A stretch of DNA of 50,501 nucleotides from Candidatus Nanohalarchaeota archaeon QJJ-7 (GCA_022865215.1 JALIDP010000003.1:1-50501); one strand, 5' to 3'; positions 8,728 through 18,081 are shown, counted from the stretch's first letter. Notes: generated by a model from the sequence alone, not told the origin. A program made the numbers and translations.

Positions 8728-10182
8728 CTATCCAAACAAATTAATATCATCCTCATTACCCGAGTTTTCATTCTCTTCTCCACTGGGACCTTCACGCTCT
8801 GAATCTTCATCCTCTTCTTCCTTCGCCACCGCATCTCTTGCACGTTCTCTAAATCTCCCTGCAGATCTTTTAGCCCTCATAGCGCTTCCACGAGCGAAAG
8901 CGTGCTCGTGTTCCAGATGGAACAGGTCAAAAAGCGCTATAGGCCCTATGATAGCTGTTAAAACGAGTGTCCATGTGAGGAAGGTTTCCGCCAGAGATGG
9001 AAGAAAAGCATACATAACAACCGTCGAAACCCCTGAAAGGATAGCCAATAGGAACAATAATTCGATAGAAGCAGATAAAAAAGCTCCTTCCTTGGCCATT
9101 CCACGACCTATACGCATAAATGAATGGAAGAACGCGCTCCATCCTCCCCCACCCCCGTAGGATTCGGGTAGAACGTAGAAAGTTGTCAATACAGAGGTTA
9201 AAAACATCGCTCCCATTCCTAGAGTCAACCTTCCTGCCAAGAGAGACAGTATCCAGTTCGCCGATGTTAAGGCCCACAGTGGGATGAAGATTAGGGAAAG
9301 AAAGTCGTTATCGACTTTTGAGACCGCGACCGCTGCCGCTGCCAGTCCACCTCCTATGGCTATAATATCCAGAGGTGCCCCGCCTACATAAATCATAGCG
9401 ACCATCGCCAATATCGCAACAGCCCCCAGGAGTTCCTTAACAGTCGTGAGTCCTCTTCCCCGATTATCCACATCTCTCCAATCACTTTCGATGGGAAACA
9501 TCCCTCTCTCTTTAGATTCTTCGGCATCTCTCCTGGCGGCCTCTCTCTCGGCGGCCTCCTCAACAGACTGCCGGGCAGCCCCTGAATAGCTCATCTTACC
9601 TGCTTCGGGACGGTAATCTCCTTCATGTTCTCCCTTGTAATATCCCTCTGAACCGACCTCTTTATCCGGTTTTTCTGGCTTTCTCTCCTCGGTACGTTCG
9701 AATCCTTCCCCTCCACCTACCTCCGTTTCAACAACCTCTTCACTTTCCACCGAACCCATGAAAGCTCCTTTGGCATGCCAAGCGCCTCTGGACTGGCTGT
9801 AATGCTCCACTTCTTCCACTTCTACCCTTACGGTCTCTCCAGTGTGATAACTTATATCTTCACGCGGGTTCTTGAGAGTGAGCAGAATCCCGAAACCATG
9901 AAGCTCAGAGGGATGAATCAGGATGACTGTAGGCTTATTCCCTTCCTTTCCCTGAATACTGGTAAACTCACCCTTCCAAACTCCGGAACTGGGACGAGGA
10001 ACCCCTTCACCTCCAGAACCTCCTCCGCCTGAAGGTGAAACCTCTCCCTCTCCACCTCCATCCGAACCAAACGGCTCATCAAATAAATCTTCCGGATTTT
10101 TATCTTGAGCGTTATCCCAACTTTCCGAAGCATCCTCCGCTATCTTCTCGGCTTCCTGACTCTCTTCTATAGCATCTTGCAT
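8728..10182 (-). CDS. Polytopic membrane protein with a long acidic/Gly-rich N-terminal cytoplasmic region and an acidic C-tail
   Basis: Predicted N-terminal OB-like segment 'GVWKGEFTSIQGKEGNKPTVILIHPSELHGFGILLTL', about five to six hydrophobic helices, then an acidic tail. Confidence 0.65.
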   Translation of the reverse strand: MQDAIEESQEAEKIAEDASESWDNAQDKNPEDLFDEPFGSDGGGEGEVSPSGGGGSGGEGVPRPSSGVWKGEFTSIQGKEGNKPTVILIHPSELHGFGILLTLKNPREDISYHTGETVRVEVEEVEHYSQSRGAWHAKGAFMGSVESEEVVETEVGGGEGFERTEERKPEKPDKEVGSEGYYKGEHEGDYRPEAGKMSYSGAARQSVEEAAEREAARRDAEESKERGMFPIESDWRDVDNRGRGLTTVKELLGAVAILAMVAMIYVGGAPLDIIAIGGGLAAAAVAVSKVDNDFLSLIFIPLWALTSANWILSLLAGRLTLGMGAMFLTSVLTTFYVLPESYGGGGGWSAFFHSFMRIGRGMAKEGAFLSASIELLFLLAILSGVSTVVMYAFLPSLAETFLTWTLVLTAIIGPIALFDLFHLEHEHAFARGSAMRAKRSAGRFRERARDAVAKEEEDEDSEREGPSGEENENSGNEDDINLFG

Positions 10183-10230
10183 CTCCTCAAGCTTATCTTC
10201 ACCATTATCGTTATCTGCGATCTAGACCAC

Positions 10231-10995
10231 CTACGTGTTCCTCAGTTGTCTCAATTCTTCGATCTCCTGTCTTAGATCTTCTATACGCTGTTTGTAGTCC
10301 CGGTATTTCTCCACTGCCCTCCTGTAACGTTCCTCCTGACCCTCCGCCTGCGCCTCTTTCATCTCCTTCGCGGCCTCTTTCTTTTTCTGGGCCAGAGTCT
10401 TGAAACGAGAGTTGTACTTCTGGAAAAGGAGTTCTTGTTGCTTCTCTTCCACATCCTCCTCAGTTAGACCTCCTCTATCCAACCTCTCCACCCACTTCTT
10501 AGCCTCCTCCTTAGATGGCGCTCCTATTCCAAAGTAAGCTGGAGGTGGGCCTACAGGAGGGAACTTGACAAGTAAAGCGAATTTCGTTCTCTCCCATACC
10601 ATCGGATATATGAAGCCGTCATCTATAGCCTTCACTATAGCTTTCCTGGCCATATCGAACTTGTTCTTAATAGGGAAATGCCGATTAGCGGAACGTTCCC
10701 AACCCATGACTCTGCTACGTTTTAGAAACCTCTTCTGATACTCCTTCTCTATAACGTAGGGTACTATCCTCCAAAGTTCTACCAGCCCTATATAGGAACC
10801 CCGGTCTGCATCAGGATCTGCATCTCTCTTATTTCGACCGTAGTAAGTCCGGGCTGCGACCTCCATCTCCTCTATTACCTGCTCTTTTGTGAAGTAACGG
10901 GTCTCCCGGCCTTCCGCCCTCCGATCTATCTCTTCCTGGACTGTCTCCTGTATCTTCTTTTTCTCTACCCTATCTCTTTTATCATCTTCAGCCAA
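10231..10995 (-). CDS. Hypothetical cytoplasmic protein with C-terminal coiled coil
   Basis: Intact ORF in a same-strand cluster. The C-terminal ~80 aa are helical and rich in E/K/R. Confidence 0.65.
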   Translation of the reverse strand: MAEDDKRDRVEKKKIQETVQEEIDRRAEGRETRYFTKEQVIEEMEVAARTYYGRNKRDADPDADRGSYIGLVELWRIVPYVIEKEYQKRFLKRSRVMGWERSANRHFPIKNKFDMARKAIVKAIDDGFIYPMVWERTKFALLVKFPPVGPPPAYFGIGAPSKEEAKKWVERLDRGGLTEEDVEEKQQELLFQKYNSRFKTLAQKKKEAAKEMKEAQAEGQEERYRRAVEKYRDYKQRIEDLRQEIEELRQLRNT

Positions 10996-11053
10996 TACAG
11001 GAACCCCTTCTACGAAGAAAGTTGTGTTGCTTTCCTTAAGTAGTTTGAGGCGT

Positions 11054-12190
11054 CTACTCTTCCGGTACGAAAGAAATATTCATGTTCGAAACTCGGTAAG
11101 ATCCATCCGTGGAGATCTTGAGAGTGTTCTCACCCTCTTCCACAGCATCCTGACCGAAACTGAAGGTGTTCGTCCCCGCATCGAGGGCCTGTGTGAACTC
11201 CTTACCGGGAAGATCGATCGTTACAGGACTCTGGAGCGTGGTCCTGTCAACTTCCAGGGAAATCCGGGCTTTTTCCCCCTCCAGACGCTTGTACTCAGAA
11301 CTTGAGAGATTGAACTCTCTTAAAACCGTTCTTCTCTGGTCTCCGGCCATATGGTAGAAGGTCAGCTGCAGGTTCTCAAGCACGTAAGATGACTCTCCAG
11401 AGGTGGAGAGCGAGAGCACGTTCTCTCCCGCTGTGATCCCTGTAGTGTTGGCATGGAATGTTCTGACATAGGGTAAGGCGCGTTTAATCGGTGTGCCTTC
11501 AAAGATTTTATCGGCGTTTATCTTCATATCCAGGGGCTCATCCCGGATAATATCTTCTGTTATAGAGAACCTCAGCTCCCCACGGTCGAAACCTTCTACT
11601 TCATAGTCGAACACCCTGAAAGGTCTCACTTCCCTCGGATGGAAGGCCGAAACAGAAACGTCCTCCAGGACGTAAGAAGGTCTCTTCCAGAATGCCTTCC
11701 CGGGTCTATCCGCCAAGAACGTGACAGTGTTTTCCCCCGATTCCAGAGTCGAAGACTGTAGTGATACCTGTTCTCCCACCGTATATTCTGGCACATCTAC
11801 TTTCTCACCGTTCACCTTTATAATTAGATTATCGGGATCAGAAGATTCAGAGAGGGTAAAAGTGATGTGCATCCTTCCCGACTGTGGAGACTCGAAGCTC
11901 AGGGTCTCTCTCGAGACTCCGAAAACACTGCTCCCGATCTCGACAATATCTCTCCGGGCTACTTCCGACTCACTAGTCTCTGCTTCAACGGTTATATCGT
12001 CGAAATCGACAGTTCTGGACGTGGAATGTATCTGGCCGATAGTTCCCAGTTTCTCCGATAATATAGCTTCCTCTGCTTCTTCTCCATCTCCAAAGCCGGC
12101 GTCCTCTGCGAAACCTGCAAGCACCCCTCCTATGACCAGGATCGCGACTCCGGCCACCACCACGTAGATAAAGTCCGAAGCCATGCCCAA
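11054..12190 (-). CDS. Membrane-anchored protein with repeated beta-sandwich-like domains
   Basis: N-terminal TM 'FIYVVVAGVAILVIGGVLAG', then repeated 'GENVLSLST' / 'GENTVTFLAD' / 'GENTLKIST' units. Confidence 0.7.
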   Translation of the reverse strand: MGMASDFIYVVVAGVAILVIGGVLAGFAEDAGFGDGEEAEEAILSEKLGTIGQIHSTSRTVDFDDITVEAETSESEVARRDIVEIGSSVFGVSRETLSFESPQSGRMHITFTLSESSDPDNLIIKVNGEKVDVPEYTVGEQVSLQSSTLESGENTVTFLADRPGKAFWKRPSYVLEDVSVSAFHPREVRPFRVFDYEVEGFDRGELRFSITEDIIRDEPLDMKINADKIFEGTPIKRALPYVRTFHANTTGITAGENVLSLSTSGESSYVLENLQLTFYHMAGDQRRTVLREFNLSSSEYKRLEGEKARISLEVDRTTLQSPVTIDLPGKEFTQALDAGTNTFSFGQDAVEEGENTLKISTDGSYRVSNMNISFVPEE

Positions 12191-12248
12191 AGATTTGTCA
12201 CGTTATAATAAAAAGGTGCCGGAAGGAGTGTTTTAAACAGGCTTTACA

Positions 12249-13247
12249 ATGAAAGTGCTCAGTCGCGAGGAAGGAGAAGGTTACATGGAACTGGAAGTGG
12301 AGTCAGATTCAGATCTCTGGCACCTCAGGCACGTTGTGGATGAGGGAGACGTTCTCCGTTCCGAGGACCAGAGGACTACCATAGAGGGAGGAGAGAAGAA
12401 GTATACAGAGCTGGAGCTCCAGGTCGAGAAGACCTCCTACGAGGGCGACAGGTTACGGGCGACAGGAGAAATCACTGAGGCGCCTGAGGATGTCGAACAC
12501 GGCTACCACACCTTCAACCTTGAGAAAGGCATAACCTTCGAGATCTGGAAGAGGGACTGGAAGGACTACCAGCTCGACAGGATTGAGAAGGCTTCAGAAA
12601 CTGATGACTACGAAGTTATGGTCTGCATGATAGACTCTGAAGGAGCTAACTTCGCTATAATAACAGAGACCGGGATAAGAGAGCTTTCAGACGTTGAGAG
12701 CGGTATCTCAGGAAAGATGTACCAGGACGATTCGGAGAGCGAGGAAGAGTTCTACAGGCAGGTGATATCGGTACTGGAGACCTACACCGACGTGGACAGG
12801 ATCATAGTTTCGGGTCCGGGTTTCGAGAAAGAGAACCTTGTGGAGAGGATAGAGGATGAAAGACTGGAAGAACAGGTCGTGCTGGAGGACGCCAGCACCA
12901 CAGGTAAGGCAGGGGTACAGGAGGTCATAAAGCGGGGTGCTGTGAAGCGCGTCCTGGAGGAATCGCGGATCTCAGAGGAGTCAGAAGCAGTGGAGAGCTT
13001 CCTCGACGAGGTAAACAGCGGTGGAGACGTAACGTACGGTAAGGATGAAGTGAGTGAGGCGGTAGAGATGGGAGCAGTGGAGAAACTGTTGATCACGGAA
13101 CCTCTAGTACCTGAGAACGAGAATCTGATGGAAGAGGTGGAGCAGAAGAACGGTAAGGTCCAGATAGTGCACGAGGATCACGATGCGGGCAAGAAGCTCT
13201 CTTCTCTCGGAAGTATCGCCGCGGAGCTCAGGTACAGTATAGAATAG
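12249..13247 (+). CDS. pelA: mRNA surveillance protein pelota
   Basis: Full-length Pelota/Dom34-type sequence: 'EDLWHL'-like 'SDLWHLRHVVDEGD', 'VEDVEHGYHTFNLEKG', 'VVLEDASTTGKAGVQEVIKRGAV', and C-terminal 'LSSLGSIAAELRYSI'. Confidence 0.93.
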   Translation: MKVLSREEGEGYMELEVESDSDLWHLRHVVDEGDVLRSEDQRTTIEGGEKKYTELELQVEKTSYEGDRLRATGEITEAPEDVEHGYHTFNLEKGITFEIWKRDWKDYQLDRIEKASETDDYEVMVCMIDSEGANFAIITETGIRELSDVESGISGKMYQDDSESEEEFYRQVISVLETYTDVDRIIVSGPGFEKENLVERIEDERLEEQVVLEDASTTGKAGVQEVIKRGAVKRVLEESRISEESEAVESFLDEVNSGGDVTYGKDEVSEAVEMGAVEKLLITEPLVPENENLMEEVEQKNGKVQIVHEDHDAGKKLSSLGSIAAELRYSIE

Positions 13248-13297
13248 TTTATTCTCCCCCCCAGCAGTTCTTAAATGCTCAGAGAAAAAGTACCAGT

Positions 13298-13468
13298 ATG
13301 ACCGGTCAACCCTCTTTCACTTTCCGCGGAACCGAAGAGAACCCCGAATGCCGCAGCTGCGACCAGGAGATGGTCTTTCTGGAAGAGAGACAGGGCGTGT
13401 TCAACGAGAAAGACGTCTACGCCTGTAGAGAGTGCGGTACAACGTTCGAGGACCTCTGGAGATTCTAG
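13298..13468 (+). CDS. Small zinc-ribbon protein (56 aa), not in the supplied ORF track
   Basis: Translates MTGQPSFTFRGTEENPECRSCDQEMVFLEERQGVFNEKDVYACRECGTTFEDLWRF, with two CxxC knuckles. Confidence 0.75.
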   Translation: MTGQPSFTFRGTEENPECRSCDQEMVFLEERQGVFNEKDVYACRECGTTFEDLWRF

Positions 13469-13971
13469 AGCAGGAAACCGAAAACTCCTGAAAAGAAGGT
13501 TACCAGAGCCATCTTGATCCGGGTGCCGAGCTCATCTGTCCGGTAACGGATTTCCCCTGCATTATAAGCGTCCAGAGCGGTCTGTGAAACGTTCGACGAT
13601 CCCAATATCTTCTCGGTGGTATTGATACCGGTATATATCTCGAGGCTCGGGCTTTCCAGACCCCCCTCCTCCAGTCTATCCACCTTCGCGTCGTCCATAA
13701 CAGCTCCCAGGGAACGGTTACCTTCATCGGTCTCTATGTATAGGTTGATCCTCTCACCGGATACAAGGCGCTTCAGGGGGGATGGAACGCTCTCAATATT
13801 TTTGTTGTAGACCTCCGAGTACTCCTCGATATTCTGAACTACTTCCTGCGTTGTGCTGTTATCATAGCTCACCGCCCCTACAAAAGCGGATAATATAACA
13901 ACAGCAGTCAAAAGAGCCAAAATCCTCGATCTCATATGACAATATATTCCGGTAGAGTTTATATTACTCAC
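13465..13971 (-). CDS. Secreted/membrane protein with N-terminal signal and C-terminal TM
   Basis: 'ILALLTAVVILSAFVGAVSYD' at the N-terminus, hydrophobic C-terminus 'MALVTFFSGVFGFLL'. Convergent with and overlapping the zinc-ribbon ORF by a few nt. Confidence 0.6.
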   Translation of the reverse strand: MSNINSTGIYCHMRSRILALLTAVVILSAFVGAVSYDNSTTQEVVQNIEEYSEVYNKNIESVPSPLKRLVSGERINLYIETDEGNRSLGAVMDDAKVDRLEEGGLESPSLEIYTGINTTEKILGSSNVSQTALDAYNAGEIRYRTDELGTRIKMALVTFFSGVFGFLL

Positions 13972-14028
13972 CCCTGGGATCCCTTCAAAAGGGATAGGAC
14001 TTAAATCTCACTGGAACAATCAAGTAAT

Positions 14029-14349
14029 ATGCATCCGGTCAAGAAACTGGTGGCGGGAGCTATCTTCATCGGTGCAAGTAAAGCCATTGAATATATCGGT
14101 AATGCGATATTCTCGGCTACAGGATCTACTGAAGGCCCTCTCGTGAGCTACAAGGCACTTTTAAGCTCTTCTAAAACTGTTTTGATGGCTCTAGGAGTAT
14201 TATTCGCCGTCTACGGCGTCCTTGAAGGAACATACAAGCTCTGGAAAAAAAGAGGTTCAGGAGAAGAAAAAGATGAAGATGGCTCTTCTAGAAGTTCTGA
14301 ACCTCCTTCCAGACAGAGAGACCGGCCTCGTAATCCTTCACGCCAGTGA
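14029..14349 (+). CDS. Small membrane protein with basic C-terminal tail
   Basis: Two hydrophobic segments, then a K/R/S-rich tail. Confidence 0.55.
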   Translation: MHPVKKLVAGAIFIGASKAIEYIGNAIFSATGSTEGPLVSYKALLSSSKTVLMALGVLFAVYGVLEGTYKLWKKRGSGEEKDEDGSSRSSEPPSRQRDRPRNPSRQ

Positions 14350-14404
14350 ATCATGGACTCTCGCTCGTCTCATCGGAATCTTTCGGCTCACCAGATCACA
14401 GGAA

Positions 14405-14542
14405 TTAACTGTAGGGGAACCCTTCTTGGGATCTGAAATCAGAGTAGAAGTCTGCCAGTAAGTGGGCAGGTTCCAGGCCAAAGTATAATCCTGCAAGATA
14501 TACTGCGATACCTGAGACCATAAGATGCTCTCGGGGATGCAT
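14405..14542 (-). CDS. Small 45-aa membrane ORF, not in the supplied track
   Basis: Minus-strand translation MHPREHLMVSGIAVYLAGLYFGLEPAHLLADFYSDFRSQEGFPYS with a TATA-like 'ctatataact' about 25-35 nt upstream. Confidence 0.5.
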   Translation of the reverse strand: MHPREHLMVSGIAVYLAGLYFGLEPAHLLADFYSDFRSQEGFPYS

Positions 14543-14565
14543 GATACCAGTTCAGTCCTCTAGGA

Positions 14566-14580
14566 GTTATATAGCTAGCG
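14566..14580. promoter_or_regulatory. Shared, near-palindromic TATA element (gttatatagctagc) for divergent small genes
   Basis: Lies about 25-35 nt upstream of both the 14542(-) and 14597(+) start codons. Confidence 0.45.
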
Positions 14581-14596
14581 AAGAATAAATCGATCC

Positions 14597-14830
14597 ATGG
14601 ATAGGAACAGTGTCGAGCGTTTCCTGGAGTTCCTTGTCATCGGAGTGGTAGCAGGCGTACTGGAAGATCTCATCGCCGTAAAGCTGGCGACAGGCGCAAC
14701 AATAGATGCACAGGTCATCTGGGTAGTGTTCCTGATCGCGATACCCTTCGCGGCCCTCTCCGAACTCGTGGTCGACAGGGAAGAAATCAGACCCTTCCAG
14801 GAAGTTGCTGACAGGATTCACAGAGTCTAG
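14597..14830 (+). CDS. Small membrane protein
   Basis: MDRNSVERFLEFLVIGVVAGVLEDLIAVKL..., two hydrophobic segments. Confidence 0.6.
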   Translation: MDRNSVERFLEFLVIGVVAGVLEDLIAVKLATGATIDAQVIWVVFLIAIPFAALSELVVDREEIRPFQEVADRIHRV

Positions 14831-15144
14831 CCACGACGGAAACCGAGGTAGAACCCGGCAGCGAACCCTCCTCCCAGGCCCAGAGTGGAAACGATCTTGT
14901 CCGCGAGAGAAGGAGCAGTTGAAGCCGCCTGGCCTCCTATATCCACCATACCGCTCCCGACTGAACTCCAGTCTATACTAACGATTCCCTGTGACTCCAT
15001 CCACTTCACGAACAGTATGGAAAGACCGGCCACGACCGCAATTATCTTTGTCACGATCTTCGCAGCGTAACCGGACAGGAATCCCAGAACTGCACCCGAT
15101 CCCATCTCCATCACAACCTCGCTCCCCAGAAGTTCTTCGGGCAT
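14827..15144 (-). CDS. Small membrane protein
   Basis: Two hydrophobic/Gly-rich segments and C-terminal 'GFYLGFRRG'. Short convergent overlap with the preceding gene. Confidence 0.6.
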   Translation of the reverse strand: MPEELLGSEVVMEMGSGAVLGFLSGYAAKIVTKIIAVVAGLSILFVKWMESQGIVSIDWSSVGSGMVDIGGQAASTAPSLADKIVSTLGLGGGFAAGFYLGFRRG

Positions 15145-15201
15145 GTGCGGAAATTCTCTCTAAAGGTATAAATTGGTTCGGGTTATCAGGAGAAGATCAG
15201 C

Positions 15202-15289
15202 GTCGGGGGCGGGATTTGAACCCGCGTCGGCGCATACACGCCGAGTGGCTTAGCAAGCCACCGCAATGGCCAGGCTATGCGACCCCGAC
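15202..15289 (-). tRNA. tRNA-Ser (anticodon GCT)
   Basis: The reverse complement folds as gtcgggg...cccccgac acceptor, anticodon arm 'ggcttGCTaagcc', long class II variable arm 'ctcggcgtgtatgcgccgac' and T arm 'cgggttcaaatcccg'. Confidence 0.95.
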
Positions 15290-15378
15290 ACAGCCAAAAC
15301 TTCTATATGAGAGCTATTTAAGTCCCTCGGCCTGTTAAGGTATTTAAATATGCAGTCCTCAGACAGCTTTGTGATAGG

Positions 15379-15714
15379 ATGGCCACGGAAGTAGAGAACA
15401 TGACCGACGTGGTTGACAAAGACGTCTTCACTTCTAACGGTTCATACTGCGGGCAGGTAAGGGACATCGAACTGGATCTTCCAAAGTTCAAGGTGCGCGC
15501 ACTTGTCGTTGATGCGGCACAGGGATCCTACCTGGCCCAGAAGGTGGGTGGCAAGAAAGGGGTTATAGTGCCCTTCTCCATGGTGAACGCCATCGACGAT
15601 GTCGTTATGATAGACCATTTCGAGGGAGACGTCCGAGCCACTGAAGAAGAGGTCGAAGAAGAGGAGGGGGAAGAAAGGTACGAGAAGGAACAGGTTGAGG
15701 AAACTCAGCTCTAG
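15379..15714 (+). CDS. PRC-barrel domain protein
   Basis: 'VVDKDVFTSNGSYCGQVRDIELDLPKFKVRALVVDA...GVIVPFSMVNAIDDVVMID' is a typical PRC-barrel pattern; acidic C-tail. Confidence 0.8.
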   Translation: MATEVENMTDVVDKDVFTSNGSYCGQVRDIELDLPKFKVRALVVDAAQGSYLAQKVGGKKGVIVPFSMVNAIDDVVMIDHFEGDVRATEEEVEEEEGEERYEKEQVEETQL

Positions 15715-15754
15715 TTCGGCACGTTTTTAAGCCAGTTCCTCCCTCTATCTATCT

Positions 15755-16222
15755 ATGACCACACTAACATCTGTAGTTATGGCTCTCCTGGAATCTACAT
15801 GGAGCCTCACGATAGAGTTCATACCGTTACTGTATCTCGGCTTCCTCGGTTACGCTCTAGCACTGGACCGGGAGAGAGGGATCCTGGAGGATTCTATAAG
15901 AAGTCAACGTGATTACACGCTCTATTATGGTCTATATATCCTTGCCGGACTTGTATTTGGAGGGGTGGTAGTGATGTATGTCGAAGGCCTTCCTGGCATG
16001 GTGACCGGAGGGTTTGTAGCTCTATCGGCCTGTATATACAGCTACTTCGAGAAAGGAGAACCTGATAAAAGAGGTCTGGAACTGGAAGGTCTGAAGGGGG
16101 CTATCAGCGTTCTATGGCTAGCGGCCCCTGTTTTAGCCGTCGCTGGCATCGTATCTGGGAACTCTCTCATGAAAAGCCTGGTAGCCCTGATATTCCTATC
16201 AGCTATCTTCTGGGAGGTGTAA
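15755..16222 (+). CDS. Small polytopic membrane protein
   Basis: Four to five hydrophobic segments; directly upstream of threonine synthase. Confidence 0.6.
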   Translation: MTTLTSVVMALLESTWSLTIEFIPLLYLGFLGYALALDRERGILEDSIRSQRDYTLYYGLYILAGLVFGGVVVMYVEGLPGMVTGGFVALSACIYSYFEKGEPDKRGLELEGLKGAISVLWLAAPVLAVAGIVSGNSLMKSLVALIFLSAIFWEV

Positions 16223-16224
16223 AA

Positions 16225-17343
16225 ATGCACGTGGAATCGCTGGAGTGCGTTGATTGCGGTAAAGAATATCCTCCGGAAGAGGTCCGTTACCGCTGTTCTG
16301 GATGCGGGTCCTCTCTCGATGTTTCTTACGACTATTCGGAGATCTCTGGCATCTCATGGAGAGAACTTAAAGACAGAGATTTCTCCCATTTCAGGTACCG
16401 CGAGTTCCTCCCGGTTGTGGGGGAGAAGAACATGCTCCACATGGGAGGGGGTGGTACACCGGTTGTGGAATCCAGAGTCATGGGAGACGAACTGGGGATC
16501 GATCTCTGGTTCAAGATGGAGAGCCTGAACCCCACAGGGAGTTTCAAAGACCGGGGGACCTCGGTCGAGCTGGGTAAGGCCCTGGACCATGGAGAAGAGG
16601 AGGTCGTTGTCGCGTCAACAGGCAACATGGGTGCATCGATTGCGGCTTACAGCGCGAGGGCAGGCATAGAAGCCCGGATATACGTACCCGAGGACACAGG
16701 CGGTCCGAAGCTGGAACAGATGAGTTCTCACGGAGCTGAACTGAGAGAAGTGGAAGGAGGGTATTCCAAAGCTGCACAGAAGGCCTGGAAGGACTGGGAT
16801 GAGCGCAGTATCTACCTCATGGGAGACTACCCCTACCGTGGCGAAGGGGAGAAGACAGTCGGTTTCGAGATAGCGGACCAGATAGACGCGGATACAGTTG
16901 TCCTTCCAGTAGGGAACGGCACCCTTATCCACGCGGTCTGGAAGGCGTTCGAAGAGCTGGAGAAAGTAGGGTTGAATGAACAGCTTCCTAGGATGGTAGG
17001 CGTCCAGGCTGAGGGGTGCAACACTGTTGTGAAAGCCCTGGAAAAGGGTTACGAGGACGTCCGAGCGATAGAGGGGGCGGAAACGGTTGCAGGAGCTATC
17101 GCATGTGCAGACCCTCTGGACGGTGAACAGGCACGCGAAGCTATAGAAGATAGCGGCGGATTCGGGACCGCGGTATCGGACAGGGAGATAATGAACGCCA
17201 AAGAGCTCCTGGCTGAAAAAGAAGGGATCTACGCCGAGGAGGCAGGTGCGGCAGGTCTAGCCGGCATCCTGAAGAGAGAAGATAAGTTCGATAAGAGAGA
17301 GACCGTGGTCTGCCCCATCACAGGTCATGGACTGAAGACGTAA
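16225..17343 (+). CDS. thrC: Threonine synthase (PLP-dependent, zinc-ribbon N-terminus)
   Basis: ATG at 16225, internal to the listed ORF 16114..17343. 'CVDCGKEYPPEEVRYRCSGCGSSLDV', 'NPTGSFKDRGTSVELGKAL', 'ASTGNMGASIAAYSARAG', 'EEAGAAGLAGI...CPITGHGLK'. Confidence 0.92.
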   Translation: MHVESLECVDCGKEYPPEEVRYRCSGCGSSLDVSYDYSEISGISWRELKDRDFSHFRYREFLPVVGEKNMLHMGGGGTPVVESRVMGDELGIDLWFKMESLNPTGSFKDRGTSVELGKALDHGEEEVVVASTGNMGASIAAYSARAGIEARIYVPEDTGGPKLEQMSSHGAELREVEGGYSKAAQKAWKDWDERSIYLMGDYPYRGEGEKTVGFEIADQIDADTVVLPVGNGTLIHAVWKAFEELEKVGLNEQLPRMVGVQAEGCNTVVKALEKGYEDVRAIEGAETVAGAIACADPLDGEQAREAIEDSGGFGTAVSDREIMNAKELLAEKEGIYAEEAGAAGLAGILKREDKFDKRETVVCPITGHGLKT

Positions 17344-18081
17344 CTACCGGTACATCCCTTCCGGGAAAGCCTGGCCCTTCTCATGGTGCTCCGCATCCTG
17401 GATCATCTGGGAAAGCTTCTGCTTCTGTTCCCTTATATCCTCTGCCTGCTCTTCCATGACCTCTGTCTCCACCTCGAAACCGGCTATCTTCTCTATACCT
17501 TTATCTATCATCACCTTGGCTGCTATCGGGTCAGGGAACTGTGGATCAGCCTCCACAACCAGACATAGCCCGGTCATCTCTCGTCTCTCCATCTCGTGGA
17601 GCATCGCTCCTGTCGGGCCTCCAACCAGACCTGTCTGGTCTGGAACCTCTATACCGGCATCCTCTAGAATCTCTTCCTTTCCCACCTCTACACCGTAAAG
17701 CTCCTTTCCCTCATCGCCTGAGGGAAGACCGCTGAGCAGGAGGGGGGTTATAGAGTTCTCCTCCATCCAGTCGACCATCGGGGCAGCGAACTCTCCTATC
17801 TCTTCGGGAGAGATCAGAACGTCGCTCGTCAGTGCGTAGATCCCGGCCTCCTCGTCAGCGAATATCCTCACCGGCGGCCTCAGTTCTCTGTCGCCCTCCT
17901 CGAATATCATGACTTCAGGCAGACCCTCAGCCTCTACTGTCGCATGTAACTCCATATCCAACTTTTCGATCAGATGGTCTGTAGCTATCTTGCTGGCTAG
18001 CCCTGCACCAGGAACCCCTTCTATGAAGAAACCATCCTCTATATCGACCTCGTCCCGCACATTAAGGATGGGCATAACCAC
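17344..18081 (-). CDS. PAC2 family (proteasome assembly chaperone-like) protein
   Basis: 'FFIEGVPGAGLASKIATDHLIEKL', 'DVLISPEEIGEFAAPMVDWM', 'TGLVGGPTGAMLHEMERREMTGLCLVVEADPQFPDPIAA'. Confidence 0.88.
   Translation of the reverse strand: MVMPILNVRDEVDIEDGFFIEGVPGAGLASKIATDHLIEKLDMELHATVEAEGLPEVMIFEEGDRELRPPVRIFADEEAGIYALTSDVLISPEEIGEFAAPMVDWMEENSITPLLLSGLPSGDEGKELYGVEVGKEEILEDAGIEVPDQTGLVGGPTGAMLHEMERREMTGLCLVVEADPQFPDPIAAKVMIDKGIEKIAGFEVETEVMEEQAEDIREQKQKLSQMIQDAEHHEKGQAFPEGMYR

Noticed and set aside
16114-16224. N-terminal extension of the threonine synthase ORF
   Set aside because: Overlaps the upstream membrane-protein CDS; the ATG at 16225 gives the canonical N-terminal zinc ribbon.
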